From Geobacillus proteiniphilus (GTDB lineage Bacteria; Bacillota; Bacilli; Bacillales; Anoxybacillaceae), in NCBI RefSeq assembly GCF_001908025.1, contig NZ_MQMG01000013.1, positions 1 through 64,000 of the forward strand: 64,000 bases of DNA. The letters are read 5' to 3'. Position numbers and translations under genes: made by a program. The notes beneath the pieces are model-generated. The model worked only from the letters and a program-made list of their open reading frames with translations, did not search any database and was not told where the DNA came from. Below are positions 41,687-50,040 of the stretch, piece by piece (positions within the stretch are counted from its first letter, which is position 1; each line of letters begins with the position of its first letter).

Positions 41687-42837
41687 ACATATCTCCCCGT
41701 ATCGACATATTCGGCAAACTTAGCAAAAGTGTCACCAGAAAGCCCCGTCAATTGATAGGCTTCACGATAAAGGATCGTTCCTTCCTTTGCCGCGCTTATG
41801 ACTGCTTCCGCAAAATGACGGCCGATACGCATCGTTTGAGTTGCGTAAAAATTGCCTCCGCTTGTTTTCGTTTGTTCCGTTTGTTGTCGAAGCCGTTTCA
41901 TATAATCTTCATAAAATAAAAAAAACTCCTCTTTTGTCACAAGGTTTAAGTCTAGAGCTCTACGTGCCGCCACAATTTCACTAACCTTAAAATAGCGAGC
42001 CGCCTGTTCAAAACGATCTTCCGATTGACCAACCTGTTTCCATATAATAATTAACTCATCTTCAGGAACAAGAAACTCAGCGGCTGCTTTGTTGCATGCG
42101 TTTTCAATTTCAGCATCAGCAGGCTGAAGATTTTTCAAATCGAATGCGGCACTCTCCCCGTACCAAATATGAGCAAGTTCGTGGGCCAATGTAAACATTT
42201 GCGCGGCTTTTCCGTCTCTTCCATTTATGAATATTAAAGGGGCATAGTCATCAATAAGGACAAAACCACGAAATTCCGCAACATCCAGTTTTCGATGTGT
42301 ATTATTGCCAACTACTCCATTAATGACTACAATAATGCCGATATCTTCAGTTTTTCTAATAAGATTGCGTAAAGCTTCCTGCCAAGTTGATTGTTTTGAT
42401 GCCCATCCATCTTCCAAATTTAACGTCCTTCGCATATCTTGTGCAACGAGTTTTGGATCCATTGACAAGTTCGCACGCCCCACATAATTTAAAGGCGGAT
42501 TGCCTAGCTGAATTAAATAATCTCGCATCCACTGTTGCCGTCTTTCCATCGTTTGAACCGTTTCCAAAAGATTTGGACTCGGGCGAACAGCTCCTTCATC
42601 TCTCACCGTGCGATAATGAGGAATTCTCAACTTCTCCTCTGGTGGATTAGGGAGAAAAAAATAACCAAGAGGTACAGCTGTCATTTTTGCAAGCTTTTCT
42701 AACTGCTTAAGCGTCGGCTGGCTCTCTTGATTGATCCATTTATCAATATTAGGAAACTGATCCTTCAGCCGATCAAAATTATCCATGCGTTTGATCACCC
42801 ATTGTAGGACATTGGGTTTAACCTCAACCTTAACCAT
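41683..42837 (-). CDS. HTH plus ImmA/IrrE metallopeptidase (probable antitoxin/regulator)
   Basis: 384 residues. The N-terminal 60 residues (PNIDKWINQESQPTLKQLEK then LAKMTAVPLGYFFL) look like a degenerate XRE helix-turn-helix. The ImmA/IrrE zinc protease domain (about 170-290) has FTLAHELAHIWYGES with the HExxH motif and a downstream Glu in EIENACNKAAAEFLVPEDEL. Related proteins cleave repressors. Paired with the DUF4411 PIN gene by a 4-nt overlap. No promoter was identified with confidence. Confidence 0.85.
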   Translation of the reverse strand: MVKVEVKPNVLQWVIKRMDNFDRLKDQFPNIDKWINQESQPTLKQLEKLAKMTAVPLGYFFLPNPPEEKLRIPHYRTVRDEGAVRPSPNLLETVQTMERRQQWMRDYLIQLGNPPLNYVGRANLSMDPKLVAQDMRRTLNLEDGWASKQSTWQEALRNLIRKTEDIGIIVVINGVVGNNTHRKLDVAEFRGFVLIDDYAPLIFINGRDGKAAQMFTLAHELAHIWYGESAAFDLKNLQPADAEIENACNKAAAEFLVPEDELIIIWKQVGQSEDRFEQAARYFKVSEIVAARRALDLNLVTKEEFFLFYEDYMKRLRQQTEQTKTSGGNFYATQTMRIGRHFAEAVISAAKEGTILYREAYQLTGLSGDTFAKFAEYVDTGRYV

Positions 42838-42909
42838 TGTATTGCCCCTCCTCTTTGACTATAGTATGCCACAAATGCTGGAAAGAAAAAAGAGAGGAGA
42901 GAGCATTCA

Positions 42910-42958
42910 ATAAAAAAAGCTGGCCTCAAAAGGTCATTGTACCACCTTTTGGGACAGC
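42910..42958 (-). terminator. Terminator after the type III restriction gene remnant
   Basis: Leftward: GGCTGTCCCAAAAGG, 10 nt, CCTTTTGAGGCCAGC, then TTTTTTT. A 15-bp imperfect stem. A similar CCTTTTGGGACA hairpin occurs at 62209-62236. Confidence 0.8.
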
Positions 42959-42975
42959 CTCCTGTAAATGTATCA

Positions 42976-43860
42976 CTAACGGCTAACCGCCCGCAGCATA
43001 AACGCCTCCACATCATTCTCCGGACCGACAAATTCAATATCCGTGCCGATTGCTTCAAAGTGCTTGCGGGCAAACTCGATTTTTGCCGATTCGCCCGGAC
43101 GCAAATCTCCTTCCCATTCCTGTCCTTTCGTTTCTAGGACGAAGTACAGCTTTTCTTCTCCGTCTTTCTCAATGACAAGTGCCCAGTCAGGGTTGTAGGA
43201 GCCAATTGGCGTGTCAATTTTAAACCAGCTTGGCATCTTCACATATACTTTTATTTTTCATCGTTTTCAAAGCGTTTGGCAAAACGCTCTTTCACATCCG
43301 AATCATAGACGACATGGTCAAACGGCGATTTTTCGCTCGGAATCGCATTGTCGTTTAAATAGGCAAGCAATTCCTCGTTTTGGAACAATTCGACGGCATA
43401 ATACGCATCGTTGCCGATTTTATAATATTTCACCCCGTCTTTTAACAGCTGCTTCATTTCACGCTGGATGATCTTTGTCACTTCTTCGATAAATTTTTGC
43501 GGATTGTTTTTGAAATCCTCAAGCCGCTTGCAGCGGGTTAAGATGCGGACAATCGTCTTCCGCGTTAAATTCGTGCGGTTTTGCAGTTCGGTAATGACGT
43601 CTGGAAGTGTATGGTGCAAGCTGACGTAATCTTCGACACTTTCGCTTACCGTTGCGCCTGCACCCCTGTCACGCGGTCAATTTCCACTTTTCCCTTGCGG
43701 CTTAAAATGCGAATTTTCTCAATGCGCGGCATCGTTTGAATGCTTTCGACGCACTTTTGAATCAATTGTTCGCTATCAAAATCGACGGAATAGACCGTTT
43801 TATATTTGATTTTGTCCCATAACTGTCTGAATTCTTCCTGATTGAATACCCGACATATTT
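42976..43860 (-). pseudogene. Type III restriction endonuclease (Res), C-terminal remnant with frameshifts
   Basis: Three pieces read in order: EEFRQLWDKIKYKTVYSVDF to IEIDRVTG-like (43840-43650), then VEDYVSLHHTLPDVITELQN to FAKRFENDEK (43650-43251), then VYVKMPSWFKIDTPIGSYNP DWALV to the stop at 42976. The order, including the PD-(D/E)xK nuclease-like end (NPDWALVIEK, YFVLETKG), fits type III Res subunits. Two single-base shifts (near 43655, and in an A run near 43248) separate the pieces. The helicase part, about two thirds of the gene, is gone; the IS982 copy abuts the break at 43861. No mod gene is present. Confidence 0.82.
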
Positions 43861-44859
43861 AACCCGTGGTGCTAGATAAAACTCAGACAAGCATAAAAAT
43901 AGCCCTTGCTGGCGGATCTCCTGTAGAATGAAAGTGCGACCCATCATTCGAAAGGAGAGATCCCCCATGCAAGGGCACTTTCATTTTACTACAGATCAAG
44001 CCAAACTGCAAAAGCAATATTCCGCCATTTTCTGTTTTGTTTCTGCCCAACTGCCGTTGATTCAAATGCATCTTCATCGCCGCAACCGTCACTTGGTCAA
44101 GCAAGAAGACGAAGTGGTCATGGCGGTTCACCTTTTGGGGAAGCTGCTGGGCTTTTCTTCCGAACGAGCCTGGCATCGCTTTGTCACGGGAAATTTGTTC
44201 ACAAACGGCTCGTTTCTTGAACGCTCCCGATACAACCGCCGCTGCCGAGCGCTTGGCTTCGCGGTCAAATGGATTCGTCATGAACTGGCGAAACGTGGTC
44301 AACATCATGCTAGACATTGTCGACAGTCTGCCTCTTCCGTTGTGCCATCCCGCGAGAATGCAGCGCGTCAAGCGGTTTCGAGGGATCGCGGATATGGGGT
44401 ATTGTGCTTCCAAAAAGCAATGGTACTACGGTTTCAAGCAGCATCTTCAAGTGACCAATCAAGGGATGGCCGATGTCGTGACGGAAGCGTCCTGCCACGA
44501 CGTCAAAGCCGCTGAAACGGTGATGACTCAAATCCCTCATCCTGACAACTTTGGGGACAAAGGATGCATCAGCCGCGCTCTTCGAGAAAAGCTGTACGAA
44601 GAACACCAAGCCGCGTTGTGGACACCGTCTCGAAACAATCAAAAGCACGTCTCATCCAAGGCATGGGAAGAATGGATCAGAAAAAAACGCAAAGTCATCG
44701 AGACGGTGTTTTCGATTCTCGTGGACCAATACCGGATCACCGACATTCGGGCGAATTCCATTGCCGGGTTTGAAGTGGCACTCGATGGCATCTTGTTGGC
44801 GTATTCCCTGGTCACACTAGGACTGGTTGAGCGCTGACGCTCAACTAGCACCACGGGTT
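43861..44859 (+). mobile_element. IS982-family insertion sequence
   Basis: Perfect 15-bp terminal inverted repeats, AACCCGTGGTGCTAG on the left and its complement on the right, bound a 999-bp element with one transposase gene. The left end abuts a truncated type III restriction gene that does not resume on the right, so the insertion was accompanied by a deletion. No exact target duplication was found (flanks TATTTA and TATTTTTA are only similar). Confidence 0.88.
43967..44837 (+). pseudogene. IS982 transposase with a frameshift
   Basis: The start at 43967 follows GAAAGGAGAGATCCCCC. The first frame runs FTTDQAKLQKQYSAIFCFVS to FAVKWIRHELAKRG. The second continues NIMLDIVDSLPLPLCHPARM, GYCASKKQWYYGFKQHLQVT, GDKGCISRALREKLYEE and RKVIETVFSILVDQYRITDI, the DDE catalytic region of IS982. 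The frames change near 44300 (about +1). Unless a programmed shift exists, which is not usual for this family, the enzyme is inactive. Confidence 0.78.
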
Positions 44860-44883
44860 ATTTTTAATATGGTTATATTGAGT

Positions 44884-44923
44884 ATAAACAAAAACCGGCC
44901 AACCTTCCACGGCTAGCCGGCAA
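44884..44923 (-). terminator. Terminator of the IclR gene
   Basis: Leftward: GCCGGC, an 18-nt loop with inner pairing, GCCGG, then TTTTTG, overlapping the stop codon region. Confidence 0.65.
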
Positions 44924-45686
44924 CAAAACCGAACGACTTGGAAATCTCGAGTACAGCCTCCACAATATATTTGCCCATCTCCTCTTCCGCCGTCTGCGGG
45001 ATTTGTTCCGTAAACCCGACAACCGTCACCGCGCCGACGAGATCGCGTTGAAAATCGAACACGGGGACGCTGAACGACGAGACGTGCTTCACCAACGGCT
45101 CTAACGCATATGAGAAAAAACGTTCTTTTATTTGTTCAATCTCCTCCTCGAGCTGCTTGCGGCGCTCATCTGACAGTTTGCCAAGCTCCTTTCGCTTCCA
45201 TTCCCTCACTTGCGGATCGCTTTCGTCCTTAAATGCCGCAAACACTTTCCCTGTCGCCGACAATAACGGAAGCCTCGTCCCCACTTGTGCTCCAATGTTC
45301 AACCCATAGTTGGCGCTGCATATATCAACAATTACCGGGCCATCATGCGTCCAAAGCGCCAGCAAGGCGGTTTGGGATGTATGGGCGCTGATTTCCCGCA
45401 AATACGGCGTAATTTTGCCGATCACATTTCGGTCTCCCAATGCGGCCGTTCCATACTTCATCAGCTTCCCGCCCAGTGAATACGTGCCGTCTTTTCGATT
45501 GCGATATAATAACCCGAGCATTGTCAACGTATTTAAATATTTATATAAATTGCTTTTGGTGATCCCGGACAGCTCCTGAATCTCTGTGAATTTCAACGGC
45601 CGGTTTTGCGCGGCAACAACATCGATAATGCTCATGCCCACTTGGAGCGACTGAATAACATTCGCATTTTTTTCACTTTTCTCCAT
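44913..45686 (-). CDS. IclR-family regulator of the gentisate operon
   Basis: 257 residues. The winged helix (LKFTEIQELSGITKSNLYKY at about 31-50) is followed by the effector domain (PLLSATGKVFAAF, HVSSFSVPVFDFQRDLVGAV). It is divergent from the aromatic operon, and IclR proteins commonly control aromatic degradation. A perfect palindrome lies between the two genes at 45813. The inducer (3-hydroxybenzoate, gentisate or a later intermediate) is not known. Confidence 0.86.
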   Translation of the reverse strand: MEKSEKNANVIQSLQVGMSIIDVVAAQNRPLKFTEIQELSGITKSNLYKYLNTLTMLGLLYRNRKDGTYSLGGKLMKYGTAALGDRNVIGKITPYLREISAHTSQTALLALWTHDGPVIVDICSANYGLNIGAQVGTRLPLLSATGKVFAAFKDESDPQVREWKRKELGKLSDERRKQLEEEIEQIKERFFSYALEPLVKHVSSFSVPVFDFQRDLVGAVTVVGFTEQIPQTAEEEMGKYIVEAVLEISKSFGFVAG

Positions 45687-45777
45687 GCTTCGTTCCCCTT
45701 CTGTTTTCTCTCTTTATCATTACGAATGTAACAGCAGAGGCCAAAAAAATCAATGTTTCTTTTTTCAAAAATAAATA

Positions 45778-45831
45778 TTGACAATAATCCAAACATTTTA
45801 ATATTCTATGAATAGATAACATAGTTATCTA
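45778..45831 (+). promoter_or_regulatory. Promoter and palindromic operator of the gentisate operon
   Basis: TTGACA (45778-45783), 18 nt and TATTCT (45802-45807), then TAGATAAC, ATA, GTTATCTA at 45813-45831: a perfect 8-bp-arm palindrome over the expected transcription start. This is a natural place for the divergent IclR protein to bind. Inferred from symmetry and position. Confidence 0.6.
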
Positions 45832-45862
45832 ATAGTGAACAAACAAGAAAGGAGGCCGTGGC

Positions 45863-46117
45863 TTGAACAAATATCTTGTCTTTATTCGCAGGACGGAACA
45901 CTTCACTGGACGCACTCTTCCCGCCCACCGCGATTTTCTGGCGAGTTTGCGGGAATCCGGCGCACTTGTTTCTGCTGGAGCGTTCACTGACCAAACGGGC
46001 GGCGCCTATATTTTGCAATGTTCTTCGTACAGCGAAGCGGAAGCGATCATACGCCGCGACCCGATGAACGACCCGAACGAAGCAATCTATGAATTAAAAG
46101 AATGGAACGCCAGCTAG
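45863..46117 (+). CDS. YciI-family protein
   Basis: 84 residues, TTG start at 45863 after AAAGGAGGCCGTGGC. It has the YciI-type ferredoxin-like fold: HRDFLASLRESGALVSAGAF and the conserved DPMNDPNEAIYELKEW. The conserved His-Asp pair of the family is present (AHRDF, RRDPM). Members appear in many aromatic degradation operons but no reaction is assigned here. First gene of the operon. Confidence 0.82.
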   Translation: MNKYLVFIRRTEHFTGRTLPAHRDFLASLRESGALVSAGAFTDQTGGAYILQCSSYSEAEAIIRRDPMNDPNEAIYELKEWNAS

Positions 46118-46142
46118 ATTATAAGCGAAAGGAAGTTGAAAG

Positions 46143-47081
46143 ATGAAACTGGTCACGTTCACAAAAGATGGAGTCTCCCGCATCGGAGCCATAGAAAACG
46201 GTTCCATCATTGACCTTCACCGCGCGTTCTATGAAAAATTGCGTGCGGAAGGGAAATTGCGCGCCCGGCAAATCGCCGAGGCCTACGTTCCAAGCGATAT
46301 GGTCGGCTTTTTGCAGGGCGGCGAAGAAAGCATGAACTATGCGAAACAAGCGGTGGAATTCGCCCTTTCCCATGACAGCGACGTCCCGCTTGTGTTCAAA
46401 CGAGAGGAAGTGAAGCTCAATGCACCGGTTCCGAATCCGGGAAAAATGATCTGCGTCGGTCATAACTATCGAGAGCATATTTTGGAAATGGGCCGGGAAA
46501 TCCCCCCTTATCCTGTCGTGTTTGCGAAGTTTGCCAATACAATCATCGGTCCGGAAGACGATATTCCGTTCTATCCGATTTCCGAGCAGCTCGACTATGA
46601 AGCAGAGTTCGCGTTTGTGATCGGCAAGCGGGCTCGCAACGTTTCACAAGCCGAAGCGCTTGATTATGTCGCCGGCTACACCATTGTCAACGATGTGACG
46701 TACCGCGACTTACAGCGCCGCACGCTGCAATGGCTGCAAGGAAAAACGGTCGACGGCAGCGCGCCGATGGGGCCATGGCTTGTTACATCCGATGAGTTGG
46801 CTGATCCGTCAGGGCTTGACATCGCCCTTTTCGTCAACGGAGAAGAACGGCAACATTCCAACACCGCCAATTTAGTGTTTACCGTTCCGTATCTCGTTGA
46901 ATTTTTATCCGGTTTAATGACACTCGAACCGGGCGATGTCATCCTCACCGGCACTCCAGGCGGCGTCGGTGTGGCCCGCAACCCGCAAGTGTTCTTGAAA
47001 GACGGGGATGTCGTCCGCATCGAGGTGGACAAAATCGGCGTACTCGAAAATCGGGTGAAAAAGGTGGAGGTGCCGTCATGA
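46143..47081 (+). CDS. Fumarylpyruvate hydrolase (fumarylacetoacetate hydrolase family)
   Basis: 312 residues. The FAH fold carries the metal-binding acidic residues in DYEAEFAFVIGKRARN and YTIVNDVTYRDLQRR, with GPWLVTSDELADP and ILTGTPGGVGVARNP. In the gentisate pathway this enzyme splits fumarylpyruvate into fumarate and pyruvate. The N-terminal lid domain (about 1-85) is present. Its stop overlaps the DinB gene by 4 nt. The assignment to fumarylpyruvate rests on the operon. Confidence 0.88.
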   Translation: MKLVTFTKDGVSRIGAIENGSIIDLHRAFYEKLRAEGKLRARQIAEAYVPSDMVGFLQGGEESMNYAKQAVEFALSHDSDVPLVFKREEVKLNAPVPNPGKMICVGHNYREHILEMGREIPPYPVVFAKFANTIIGPEDDIPFYPISEQLDYEAEFAFVIGKRARNVSQAEALDYVAGYTIVNDVTYRDLQRRTLQWLQGKTVDGSAPMGPWLVTSDELADPSGLDIALFVNGEERQHSNTANLVFTVPYLVEFLSGLMTLEPGDVILTGTPGGVGVARNPQVFLKDGDVVRIEVDKIGVLENRVKKVEVPS

Positions 47082-47581
47082 CGAAATCATTCTTGCAATC
47101 TTCGTCCGCAACAGTCAAAGAAACCGTTGACAACATGGTCGAACTCGTACAATCGCTTTCCGAAGAACTGATCCGCTGGAAGCCGTCGGAAGACGAATGG
47201 TCGATCGCACAAATCCTCTCCCACTTAAACGAAGCGATTCCGTATTGGGTGGAAGAAATCAAACGAATCAAACAAGACACCTCGACCACATGGGGCCGCG
47301 GGCTTGCGGATGAAGCTCGGCTGGCTGCTGTCGACGAAGCGCATGTCAATCGCTTCTCTATAGCGGAACTATTGGCGCAGCTAAAAACGGTCCCGGAAAC
47401 TGTAGAAACAGCGTTCCGCAGGCTGGATGAACGCGATTTAGCCATCGTCGCGCCAAGCCGCAACCCGAAGTTTAACGGCCAGCCGTTGCGCTTTATCATC
47501 GACCATTTGATTGTCGAGCATGTGCAAAAACACCTCAACCAAATCAAGCGCAACATCAAAAAATGGAATGAAAAGGAGTGA
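47078..47581 (+). CDS. DinB-fold thiol-dependent enzyme, probable maleylpyruvate isomerase
   Basis: 167 residues of the DinB/YfiT four-helix family. The metal-binding His residues appear as ILSHLNEA and, near the C-terminus, DHLIVEHVQKHLNQI. In Corynebacterium the gentisate-pathway isomerase is a DinB-like mycothiol-dependent enzyme; Bacillaceae use bacillithiol, and DinB proteins are bacillithiol transferases. Placed between the hydrolase and gentisate dioxygenase, and with no glutathione-type (zeta GST) isomerase in the operon, it is best read as a bacillithiol-dependent maleylpyruvate isomerase. This is inference; the family is seen directly. Confidence 0.75.
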   Translation: MTKSFLQSSSATVKETVDNMVELVQSLSEELIRWKPSEDEWSIAQILSHLNEAIPYWVEEIKRIKQDTSTTWGRGLADEARLAAVDEAHVNRFSIAELLAQLKTVPETVETAFRRLDERDLAIVAPSRNPKFNGQPLRFIIDHLIVEHVQKHLNQIKRNIKKWNEKE

Positions 47582-47586
47582 TCCGT

Positions 47587-48699
47587 ATGGCGGAAAAAGG
47601 GAACTTTCTGCAAGACCAAGATGTCCTTGATTTCAACCGCGATATTGAGCAATACCATTTGGGCCCGCTTTGGAACGCGATTCCCGATTTGATGAAGCAT
47701 CAGCCGGAGCCGCACGCCAAAGCGTACTTATGGAAATACAGCCTCCTGAAGAAAAAGTTGATGGAAGCGACGCAAATTTTCACCCCAGATCGCGGTGGTG
47801 AACGGCGCGCCATCTACTTGCAAAATCCAGGACTGAACTACCGAAAGCCATGGGGCTGGGCATCAACGACCCAAACGTTATATGCGGCTGTCCAGCTCAT
47901 TTTGCCGGGCGAAACGGCTCCTTCCCACCGTCACGTACAAAACGCTCTCCGTTTTGTGATGGAAGGCGAAGGCGCTTACACGATTGTACAAGGAGAACGC
48001 ATCTTCATGGAGCGCGGCGACTTTTTGACGACACCAAACGGACTTTGGCACGGCCATGGCCATCCGGGCTCACAACCGATGATTTGGATGGACTGCTTGG
48101 ATATTCCGACAATCTATTTCTTGGGCGGTACGTTTTTTGAGCCATATCCAGAGAAGCTTCAAAATCCAGAAGTGCCAGACAACTATTCAGCGCAGCGCTA
48201 TGAAGGCGGAATGGTGCGCCCGATTTCTGACCGTTATCCGAAAAAAGCGCCGCTGGCCGCATATAAATGGAAGCGCACACACGAAGCGCTCGAGGGACTC
48301 AGCCGCTTTGAGCCCGATCCGTACGACGGGTACGCAGTCGAGTATATCAATCCGTCCAACGGCGAAACGGCGTGCCCGACGATCGCTTCTTGGATGCAAA
48401 AACTGCCCAAAGGCTTCCATACGAAAGCCCATCGCCATACACATGCGTCCATCTATCACGTTTTTGAGGGATCGGGGTATACGATTATCAACGGCATCCG
48501 CTTCGACTGGGAAAAAGGCGACTTCTTCGTTGTGCCAAACTGGGCGTGGCATGAACATGTCGCTGAAGAAGACAGCTATTTGTTCTCGACAAACGACTTG
48601 CCGATTCTCGAGAAATTCGGCTTAGAACGCGAAGAGGCATTGGAGGACAACAATGGCTATCAAACGGTGACTGGGGAATTTAAACCCGTTCTTGGATAA
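47587..48699 (+). CDS. Gentisate 1,2-dioxygenase
   Basis: 370 residues, bicupin. Iron-binding His residues lie in APSHRHVQNALRFVMEGEGA of the first cupin; the second cupin has TKAHRHTHASIYHVFEGSG and NWAWHEH. It opens the gentisate ring with O2 to maleylpyruvate. The start at 47587 follows AAAGGAG with 8-nt spacing; a GTG three codons earlier is also in frame. The upstream gene ends at 47581, so spacing is 5 nt. Confidence 0.92.
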   Translation: MAEKGNFLQDQDVLDFNRDIEQYHLGPLWNAIPDLMKHQPEPHAKAYLWKYSLLKKKLMEATQIFTPDRGGERRAIYLQNPGLNYRKPWGWASTTQTLYAAVQLILPGETAPSHRHVQNALRFVMEGEGAYTIVQGERIFMERGDFLTTPNGLWHGHGHPGSQPMIWMDCLDIPTIYFLGGTFFEPYPEKLQNPEVPDNYSAQRYEGGMVRPISDRYPKKAPLAAYKWKRTHEALEGLSRFEPDPYDGYAVEYINPSNGETACPTIASWMQKLPKGFHTKAHRHTHASIYHVFEGSGYTIINGIRFDWEKGDFFVVPNWAWHEHVAEEDSYLFSTNDLPILEKFGLEREEALEDNNGYQTVTGEFKPVLG

Positions 48700-48743
48700 T
48701 TCATGTTCGATCATTTCAAATGCTAATATAGGGGGTTTTCATC

Positions 48744-49949
48744 ATGACCAAAACAGATTTGATCATTGTCGGTGGCGGAATTGGCGGCTTGGCTGCCGCT
48801 TTAGCCGCCGCCGAAAACGGAAAAACGTCGATGGTATTGGAACGGGCGCCGGAATTCGGCGAAGTCGGCGCCGGCATCCAATTAGCGCCAAACGCTACGT
48901 CAGTATTGAAACGCTTTGGCGTGATGGACGAAATCGAAAAAGTGGCTGTCTTTCCGAAACGGCTCGTGTTAAAAGACGTTTACACCGGTGAAGAGCTGAG
49001 CGCGATGGATCTTGGCCAAGCGTTTCTTGAGCGCTACGGGCATCCGTACATCGTCCTCCACCGCGCTGACTTGCATCGCATTTTGTTTGAAGCGTGCGTC
49101 CGCACGGGCAAAGTGACGTTTGTCAATAACCAAACGATCGTCTCCGTCAACCACAATAGCAACGGTGTTACGGTAACGAGCGAAAGCGGCGATACGTTCA
49201 CTGCTGACGCTGCCATCGGCGCAGACGGCATTCACTCAAACATCCGCAAATATTTCTCGGATGATGAACCCATCTGTTCAGAATATGTCGCCTATCGCGG
49301 CACAATTCCGATCGAAGAAATTCAAGCTGAGCCTCATGAGTTAGATGATGTCATTATGTGGATCGGACCATATTTGCATCTTGTCCAATATCCGGTCAGA
49401 AGCAAACAGCTGTACAACCAAGTCGTCGTGTTTAAATCGTACCGTTACAAAGAAAACAGCGATGATTGGGGCACGCCGGATGAAATGGAGCGGCGCTTCA
49501 AAGGCAGCCATCCGAAAGTGTGGCATGCGCTGTCGTTTATCAACCGCCAGTTCCGCTGGCCGATGTACGATCGTGTTCCGATCGACAACTGGACGAACAG
49601 AAACGTCACCTTGCTTGGCGACGCGGCTCATGCGATGCTTCAATATTTGGCCCAAGGCGGCTGCCAAGCGCTTGAAGATGCTTCATATTTGGCGGATATG
49701 TTGAAACAATATCCAAATGACTATGAAAAAGCGTTTTTAGCGTATCAAAAAGAACGGATTCCACGCACCGCCAGAGTGCAACGGAGCGCCCGGACATGGG
49801 GAGAGATTCTCCATGCGGCCGATCCGATCACGATTTTATTGCGCAACACGATTTTTAAACAGCGCACCCCGCAAAATTACGAGGCGGCTGACTTTTTATA
49901 CAACTATGAGCATACAACTAGAAAAATCAAATCAGAAGTATTATCATAA
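48744..49949 (+). CDS. 3-hydroxybenzoate 6-monooxygenase (FAD-dependent)
   Basis: 401 residues of the class A flavoprotein hydroxylase family. The FAD-binding LIIVGGGIGGLAAALAAAEN at the N-terminus, DG motif in AAIGADGIHSNIR and GD motif in LLGDAAHAMLQYLAQGGCQA are intact. Within an operon that degrades gentisate, para-hydroxylation of 3-hydroxybenzoate (NADH plus O2) is the expected step. Salicylate 5-hydroxylase is a different multi-component enzyme; salicylate 1-hydroxylase is similar in sequence but would lead to catechol, for which no genes are here. Confidence 0.85.
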   Translation: MTKTDLIIVGGGIGGLAAALAAAENGKTSMVLERAPEFGEVGAGIQLAPNATSVLKRFGVMDEIEKVAVFPKRLVLKDVYTGEELSAMDLGQAFLERYGHPYIVLHRADLHRILFEACVRTGKVTFVNNQTIVSVNHNSNGVTVTSESGDTFTADAAIGADGIHSNIRKYFSDDEPICSEYVAYRGTIPIEEIQAEPHELDDVIMWIGPYLHLVQYPVRSKQLYNQVVVFKSYRYKENSDDWGTPDEMERRFKGSHPKVWHALSFINRQFRWPMYDRVPIDNWTNRNVTLLGDAAHAMLQYLAQGGCQALEDASYLADMLKQYPNDYEKAFLAYQKERIPRTARVQRSARTWGEILHAADPITILLRNTIFKQRTPQNYEAADFLYNYEHTTRKIKSEVLS

Positions 49950-50040
49950 TTTTTACACAACTCTTATCCAACGCAGGCGGAGGCGTCACATCGCCGCTCC
50001 CCCTGCCATTTTTCCTTTTATGGGGGAAGGAGCGTGATTC

